DNA of 64,000 nt from Talpa occidentalis (lineage: Eukaryota; Chordata; Mammalia; Eulipotyphla; Talpidae). The stretch is taken from the NCBI RefSeq assembly GCF_014898055.3, contig NW_023601212.1, positions 49,588,329 through 49,652,328 of the forward strand. Reading direction: 5' to 3'. Below the pieces are notes generated by a model, which was not told the origin of the DNA, made no database searches, and worked only from the letters and a program-made list of their open reading frames with translations. Made by a program: the position numbers and the translations under genes. This document shows positions 58,841 through 64,000 of this stretch, piece after piece (position 1 is the stretch's first letter; each line of letters starts with the position of its first letter).

Positions 58841-59959
58841 GGTAGCAAAACCTGTGCCTGCTTCACAACCCTCACCAAATTCCTATAGTAACTACTGCAA
58901 TCTTCTTTAAAATGAGCCAATGCATAAAACCCAAGACCATTTTAAAATGTCTCTCTTGACAAAAAGCAATCAAGAACTGACACTCAATTTTTTTTTTTTT
59001 TGGTATGGAAATGGTTAAAAAAAAATTCTTCTCTGGTTTAAACCTGGACACGAGCGTTCCCACTTTCCTCCTCACAGGCATTTCTCCGTGGCCACAGTCA
59101 CGTATGGCAGGGTATATAGTAAAGCAGTGTGCAGGCAGAGCTGCGCTCAGGCTCATGTTTGCTTTCTCACCTCTGCACCTCTTCCACCAGGTACCCTTTA
59201 GCTGCCAAGTCCAGCTACTGCTCTCTCCTTACTTCTTTCTGCCTACGCCCTGCTTTAAGAACGTCCTGTCTGAGGACAGCTCCCTTTATCACAAGAAATT
59301 GCTCTGAGACCTGGGCTCTATCCTGTCAGGGGGCCAGAGTCCTCCTGCCCACATACCTGGCTATCTACCTCCCCTGGCCAGCGGCCTCCTTGTCCTCCAC
59401 AGTTCCCTCAGCGGTTTACCTGGCCACCAACCCCTTGCTCCCTGATACCTAGGTTTATAAAAGTTGCAGGACTGCATGGAGTTTTACAGCAGAGGCAGTC
59501 AGCCTCACCCACTGATGCCCTAGCCCTCCCTGAGCGAATAGAGGACCCAGGCCCAGGGCTCCACCCCAGTGCCAACAAAACATGACTGTCCCCTTCCCGC
59601 AGGGGGCTTGGTCCCCAGGACACAGTACCCAGGGCACCACGAGGTTTGCTTCTCTGGCAAGGGAATGCGCCCCAGGAGGATGCCTCAGCGGGGATAACCT
59701 GGGGCACTCAGAGCTAAGCCAGGATCCACAGTGGAGGCGTGGCTGGGCAGACACCACGGTGGGCCCCACTTAGTTCAGCCCTAGGAAAACCCCTCTCCCC
59801 CAGACCCTTTCTTGCCCTGGGGAGACAACCAGGAGTCACCTTTTCAGCCTCGGAGGCAAGAGCAGAAGCCAGGCACCCAAAAGCCCGAGCGCCCCTTGCC
59901 ATCCGCAGCTCAGTCTCTTGAAAGGGGGAGAAGCTAGCACTCTTGCGGGATTTCCCCAA
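58841..59959. other. Start-proximal intron 1, rising GC content, no exon recognised
   Basis: GC content climbs towards the CpG island. Several open frames of 60-107 codons exist on both strands without recognisable similarity. Regulatory elements are likely in this segment, but none can be singled out. Confidence 0.5.
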
Positions 59960-60770
59960 ATCTAATAGGGGCCTAGGGCGAGGAGACCCATCCACACCCC
60001 CACAGGAGCTCAGGCGGGCTGTTTGTGCCCATTAGCACCCCTCGGTTCCCAGGAGCACACAGAACCCCAACCCCACCGCCCGACGAGGACGAGCGTACGC
60101 AGCGAGGGGGTGTGCGCAGCGCGTTTCCCGCATCTCCCCCCGCCCCCCAACTCCAGCGGTCCCCGGCTCCGCGGCGGCCGTTTGGGGTGCGGGCGGGGTG
60201 CACCCGGGTCCAGCATCCGCGCTGGGGGCGCTCCAGCCTCCCCTCCCGCCCGCGCCGGCTCACCAGATGGCCATCCTGCTCTTGGGGTAGTCCAGCCGCT
60301 CCAGGCAGCCGAGGAAGTGCGGCAGCGTGTGCGCCGCGTTGCGGGCCAGCAGGGCCACGAGCACCGTGGGTCTCTGCAGGGGCGACTCGGGGAAAACCAC
60401 CGCCTCCTCTTCGTCGTCCTCCGAGTCTGGCTCGGCGGCAAAGCGTGCGGGGCAGCCGCGGCGGAGCAGCGCGGACGACAGGAGCAGCAGCCACCAGGCG
60501 AGGATGGCGGCGGGGCGCGCGGCCATGTTCAGGGCCGTGGCGGGCGGCGGAGGTCCAGCCGCGAGCGCCGCGCCGGGCTGCCGGAGGGCGCCCCAGGCCG
60601 GCGGGGACCGGGGAGCGAGCGGCGCCGGGGATGCGGTGAGCTCACCCCGCACCGACCTGTGCCGTGCACACCCTCCCGCCGGCGCCGCCGCCCGTCCCGA
60701 CGCGGGTGCGCACCGGGTACCTGCAGCCGCAGCCTCTGAGGCTGGGGCTCGCAGACACGTCTGTCTGTAG
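59960..60770 (-). promoter_or_regulatory. COLGALT2: CpG island over COLGALT2 promoter and exon 1
   Basis: GC content and CpG frequency rise sharply here compared with the AT-rich flanks. The segment contains many CG dinucleotides, GC-box-like sites (for example GGGCGGGG at 60191-60198 and CCCGCCCCC near 60140) and no TATA box at a fixed distance from the ATG. It covers the start codon and the beginning of intron 1. A TATA-less CpG-island promoter with dispersed starts is inferred. The exact transcription start cannot be placed from sequence alone. Several long open frames on both strands here are by-products of the high GC content. Confidence 0.8.
60264..60526 (-). CDS. COLGALT2: COLGALT2 exon 1, coding part: N-terminus of procollagen galactosyltransferase 2
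   Basis: The exon encodes 87 full codons plus two bases of a split Trp codon. The protein starts [20 protein letters not shown], a signal peptide with a hydrophobic core at residues 8-21 and cleavage probable near 26-30. An acidic linker follows (about 31-42, SEDDEEE). The start of the N-terminal glycosyltransferase domain is at about 53-87, including [20 protein letters not shown] and [14 protein letters not shown], which I recognise as the vertebrate COLGALT2 sequence. The family product transfers galactose from UDP-Gal to hydroxylysine of collagen in the ER lumen. The start ATG has A at -3 and G at +4, a strong Kozak context, and is chosen because the signal peptide follows at once. The exon ends ATCTG|GTGAGC, a good splice donor with intron base 1 at 60263. 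The remaining exons, with the GT25 domain and C-terminal ER-retention signal, lie outside the window. COLGALT1 is less likely because of the exact N-terminal residues. Confidence 0.93.
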
Positions 60771-60884
60771 AGCTGTTTGTCCTGAGTCCTGCGGAAAGTT
60801 CCTCTAGTCCAGGCGCAGCGAGTACAGCTGAGGTCTGTGGCTTCCCCCAGAGCTGTGAGGTGTGGCAGTGTCTGCCAATGGGCG

Positions 60885-60970
60885 TGTGAGTGTGTGTGTG
60901 CGCGCGCGCGTGTGTGTTCGTATGTTAGTGTGTGTGTGTGTGTGTGTGAGTGTGAGTGTATGTGTGTGTA
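60885..60970. repeat. (GT)n/(GC)n alternating purine-pyrimidine tract upstream of COLGALT2
   Basis: A mostly uninterrupted alternation of G with T or C runs for about 80 bases. It includes (GC)5 around 60901-60910 and a (GT) run near 60930-60948. It lies about 360-440 bp upstream of the COLGALT2 ATG. Such tracts can adopt left-handed Z-DNA under negative supercoiling. Length polymorphism is expected. Confidence 0.9.
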
Positions 60971-61529
60971 CATAACGGTACAACTTCAAGAAAATTTATT
61001 CTGCTTTTGCAAACCGCAGTCTAAAGTCCTTCACAGTGATGCAATGTATCCAGTTATTCATAATGCCCCTATTGACTAAATGGTAGAGCTCTAAAATGGA
61101 AAGTCACCCAACTATTCATTACTACGATAAACAATTTTTTAACTTCCACAAAGACAGAATGGTGGCATTTCCTTATACACTCAATTTCACTTAAATTTTT
61201 TCTTGACAGAGTACATCCCCCATAACATCAAGTTTCAAGAAGGATCATTTTAGAGCCAGATCGAACCCTTCAAATGAAAGGAATGGCCCAAGTCCCACTC
61301 TCATTGCTAACTTCCGGAGCTCAGCTTCCCTGCAGAATAGCCTGTAAAGAGGAGGTTCGCTTAGATGCCCTTCTTTTTCTTTAATGACCCAAACTAGCAG
61401 AGTGAAAAAAGAAATGGAGATTCCATACCTAAAAGTGGAAATACCACAGAAATCAGTGGAAATACCGCAAAATTCTACTTTTATCATATAGCCGAAGGAT
61501 ATGAAATCAACACAAATATCCTTATGTTC
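60971..61529. other. COLGALT2 upstream flank; 21-bp tandem duplication
   Basis: A 21-bp unit is duplicated at 61434-61454 and 61455-61475 (AGTGGAAATACC...). No gene is seen. Confidence 0.5.
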
Positions 61530-61930
61530 CACGATGTTCCTAATAGCATTATTTACAATAGTTAGGGCATGGAAGCAGCCTAAATGGCCATGGAGGGGTG
61601 ATTAGTTCAAGAAGGTGTATGTCCATACTAAGGAGTACTATGCAGCCATAAGAAAGGATGAAATGCAACAATTTACAACAAAATGGATGGAGTTTGAGAG
61701 AAGTATGTATAGTAAAACAAGTCAAAAGGAAAAAACAAAAATATTGGATATTTAAATAGCAGACAATTTGATAACATAAAACACTTTCAAAACCTACTGG
61801 GCATGAATAAACATCTTGAGGACTCTGAGGTTAAGAGAGAAGGGGAAGGAAAAAGAACAAAGAAATATAAGTGATGGTGATTTAAAAAAATGGTAAATTA
61901 GTTATGTATATTTTACTACCAAAAAACAAA
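61530..61930 (+). mobile_element. Old LINE-1 3' end, plus
   Basis: ATTATTTACAATAGTTAGGG, GGAGTACTATGCAGCCATAAG and AATGGATGGAGTTTGAGAGAAG are ORF2-end words, followed by a degraded 3'UTR. It is clearly diverged. Confidence 0.75.
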
Positions 61931-62960
61931 AGAGAGAATCCAGGATGTTGGAGAAGAGACATATGGAAAAAGAAAACAAGAGGTAAATGAAGAACACAAT
62001 TAGTCCCTAAAGTGAAATTGCTAGGAGATCCTACGAAAGGATTATTACCCTTGAATATAAGTAAGAAACCAGAGTTCCTGCTTTGTGGACTTCTGTAGCT
62101 TATGTTCTGTGTGTATGCAGGATGATTTGGTACCACTCTAAACCCTACTTGTCTTCAGTACTCTCCCACAGTCTTTTTACTGGTGAAATTCATCCTTCTC
62201 TGCAACTATTAGAAGCCACTTTCCTTCACTCCCTCACTTTCTCGGAATAATAGAACCTCCTATATTGAACTCCCTAAACACCCCCTCTCTAATATCCCCA
62301 CCAATGCCCTCCATTCTTGCAGGTGCTTATTCATGACCAAACCTTCAAGTCTACCCTATCCTTTGTAGTCCATGACTTACAGACATTTCCTTCTCCTCCA
62401 TCCTCCTTTAGGAAAACTGTCCTTGCTTTCAAGGGGGTCATAGTCTTATAGGGGAAACTAAAGGTTAAGCATTTGTCAGAGGTACCATGACAGAAATCTT
62501 CACTTTAAAGCAAGTCTTCAATTGGTCCTTTTCTATCAACTCCATTCTCTCAAGCTAAAACTTCATGTCTTCCCCTAAACAATTTTTTTTTCTTCTTAAA
62601 TCCCATGTTTCCTTCTACCAATTCACTGTCATGGCCAAGCTCCTTGAAATAAGGTCAACACTTGCCTTCATGACTTCTTCACCTCCCATCTCTCCTACTA
62701 GTGCAATATGCTTGTACCTTCCTTACTGAGGATGTTCTGGCAAAACCACAGATGACCTCAGTGTTGGACGATTCAGTGAACTCTCTTCAGTTCTTACCTC
62801 TTTGGACTTTCTTACACCATATCATTTCCTTGATCTCCTCTGAGTCTACTTGTGTGTGAGCTCTTTCACCCTGTGCTACTCTTCTAGCTCCATATGGTCT
62901 TGCGAGGTGATTGCATCCTTGGACTCTATGTCTCTTGTCCCAACTTTTCTCAAACATGCA
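61931..62960 (+). mobile_element. Possible very old CR1/L3-like LINE remnant (part)
   Basis: GGCCAAGCTCCTTGAAATAAG, GGTCAACACTTGCC, CAGATGACCTCAGTGTTGGA and CCTTGATCTCCTCTGAG recall in order an ancient CR1-like LINE from about 62150 onward. Divergence is extreme, so this is tentative. It contains the first copy of a 125-bp duplication. Confidence 0.35.
62372..62497 (+). repeat. ~125-bp direct duplication, copy A
   Basis: Starts ATGACTTACAGACATTTCC and ends GTACCATGACAGAAAT. Copy B lies 602 bp downstream at 62974-63097, at about 90% identity by eye. Confidence 0.9.
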
Positions 62961-62973
62961 TACTTTTTATGCA

Positions 62974-63097
62974 ATGACTTATAGACATTTCGTTCTCCTC
63001 CATCCTCCTTTAGGAACTGTCCTTGCTTTCAAGGGGATCATAGTCTTCTAGAGGAAGCTAAAGGTTAAGCATCTGTCAGAGGTACTATGACAGAAAT
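62974..63097 (+). repeat. ~125-bp direct duplication, copy B
   Basis: Starts ATGACTTATAGACATTTCG and ends GTACTATGACAGAAAT. It lacks two bases in AGGAACTGTCC against AGGAAAACTGTCC of copy A. Confidence 0.9.
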
Positions 63098-63257
63098 ATA
63101 TACCAGCAACAGTGGAGGCACAATCACTTTTTAGGGATGTGCTGACAGGGACGATTGGAGAGGTTCCATAATATGATCGCCATGTTATTGTCTTCCTTTT
63201 TCCCATTTGTGATACGAGATTCTCTGTAAAATATTTAAGGAATTCATGAGACTCAGT

Positions 63258-63800
63258 ACCAAAAAAAAAAAAAAAAAAAAAACATTTCCTGGGAGAAGAT
63301 GTACCAAACCAACGTACATGAAAAGTTGTTCAACATCACTAATCATCAGAGTAATGCAAATAAAAACCACATGACCTTCTAGAATGACTATTATCAAAAA
63401 ATCAGGAGAAATAACAGAGGCTTACGGGAATGCAGAGAAAAGGGAACCCCTGTACACTTTTGTAAAATGATATGGTCAGTATGGAAGCCAGTATGGTGGT
63501 TTCTTAAAAATTAAAAATAGAACCACTGTATGATCCTGCAATTCCCGTTCTGGCTATAGATCCAAAGAGAATGAACCACTGTCTTGAAGACATACAATTG
63601 CACCCCATGTTTATTGCCATGTTAGTAACCAAAGCATGAAAACAACCTAAGCATTTCTTGGTGGATGAGTGGATCAATGATTCAGTCACAAAAAAGAAGG
63701 AAATCCTTCATTAGCAACAACTTGGATGAAACCGTATTGTACACCTTCAATTTATACAATGTTGTATGTCAATTATATGTTAATAAAGCTGGAAAAAGTA
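63258..63800 (+). mobile_element. Old LINE-1 3' end (L1M-type), plus
   Basis: After an A22 run at about 63260-63281, ACATGAAAAGTTGTTCAACATC, AGAGTAATGCAAATAAAAACC, GTATGGTGGTTTCTTAAAAA and TGATCCTGCAATTCCCGTTC follow the ORF2-end order, and TTATATGTTAATAAAGCTGG closes the 3'UTR. Confidence 0.8.
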
Positions 63801-63819
63801 AAAATAAAAGGATTTAATT

Positions 63820-64000
63820 ATGGTCTCTGATAACAACGGCATTGCATTAGAGATTAGTAACAGAAAGATCTCTGAAAAAAAATTCCCCTATTATTTGGGT
63901 ACTAAATAACATATATGTAAGTAACTTATGGGTCTCAAGAAATAAATCAAAGGGAAATAAGAAAGTACTTTGAACTGCATGAAAATGAAAACACAACAAT
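63820..64000 (+). mobile_element. LINE-1 ORF2 fragment running off the right edge
   Basis: GCATTAGAGATTAGTAACAG, TAAATCAAAGGGAAATAAG and ACTTTGAACTGCATGAAAATG match the linker between endonuclease and reverse transcriptase of old L1 ORF2 in the plus direction. It continues beyond the window. Confidence 0.7.

Larger units (their letters stand above)
1..60263 (-). other. COLGALT2: COLGALT2 intron 1, partial (host of most repeats in the window)
   Basis: The intron begins with GTGAGC at 60263 and reads towards lower coordinates. I looked on the minus strand for the continuation of the glycosyltransferase domain (next family motifs ATDHN, FREWL, YHYVEW) and saw none, and no acceptor plus coding segment was recognised. 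The whole stretch is therefore best explained as intron 1, which would be over 60 kb. A short exon could have been missed by eye. Transcription of the gene runs through all listed repeats, so minus-strand elements are in the sense direction of the pre-mRNA. Confidence 0.7.

Noticed and set aside
60023..60739. Long plus-strand open frames (up to 238 codons) over the CpG island
   Set aside because: They are antisense to COLGALT2 exon 1, have skewed R/P/G/A composition typical of GC-rich non-coding frames, and show no domain or splice signals.

Overview
This is nuclear genomic DNA from a placental mammal. It contains LINE-1 copies of several ages, MIR and L2 remnants, MLT1-type LTRs and twelve copies of one tRNA-derived SINE family. 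The SINE head (A-box-like start, B box, a CTGCTCCCCTCAGCAG core, a tail of AATAAATAAA type) and the active-looking L1 suggest a laurasiatherian. From memory of bat SINEs, a rhinolophoid bat (Rhin-1-like SINE) is my best but weak guess. No bacterial, CRISPR, rRNA or intact viral coding content is seen.

Only one cellular gene is recognised. Positions 60264-60526 on the minus strand are the coding part of exon 1 of COLGALT2, which encodes procollagen galactosyltransferase 2, an ER-lumen enzyme that puts galactose on hydroxylysine of collagen. The exon encodes the signal peptide, an acidic linker and the start of the N-terminal glycosyltransferase domain. It sits in a CpG island (about 59960-60770) and ends at a GTGAGC splice donor. 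I did not find exon 2 at lower coordinates, so roughly 1-60263 is read as part of a very large intron 1, and 60770-64000 as upstream flank.

Layout: 1-3010 is a plus-strand L1 (CpG-rich 5'UTR with ~200-bp tandem units, ORF1 with one nonsense codon, ORF2 endonuclease, a deletion and truncation). 3011-3720 is an older L1. 4130-5860 holds three SINEs. 10200-11040 is an ancient L1 with a SINE insertion. 14934-15410 is a short L1 with an inverted 5' part. 18640-21080 is a long, ancient minus-strand L1. 23080-23970 holds two older L1 ends. 26975-29483 holds LTRs (an unnamed LTR with a CRE site, an MLT1A-like LTR and a ~592-bp TGTAACA...TGTAACA element). 30701-32863 is a twin-primed L1 that appears to carry a 3' transduction. 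36463-37344 is an L1 3' end plus a SINE. 37357-49615 is mostly single-copy intron with scattered old repeats. 49616-50208 is the second ~592-bp LTR-like copy, inverted. 51740-52110 is an MLT1-like LTR, and 53508-53868 is the youngest SINE. 55490-58840 has several MIRs. 59960-60770 is the COLGALT2 promoter and exon 1, and 60885-60970 is a GT/GC alternating tract. 61530-64000 is old LINE sequence with a 125-bp direct duplication.

The most interesting observations are structural: two L1 insertions with diagnostic twin-priming inversions and recognisable target-site duplications (one with a probable transduced flank), a tandem L1 5'UTR, the paired 592-bp LTR-like elements, two unexplained direct duplications in non-L1 sequence, and a Z-DNA-prone tract close to the COLGALT2 promoter. 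No wholly new protein-coding system was found. All repeat family names are by eye and unsearched.
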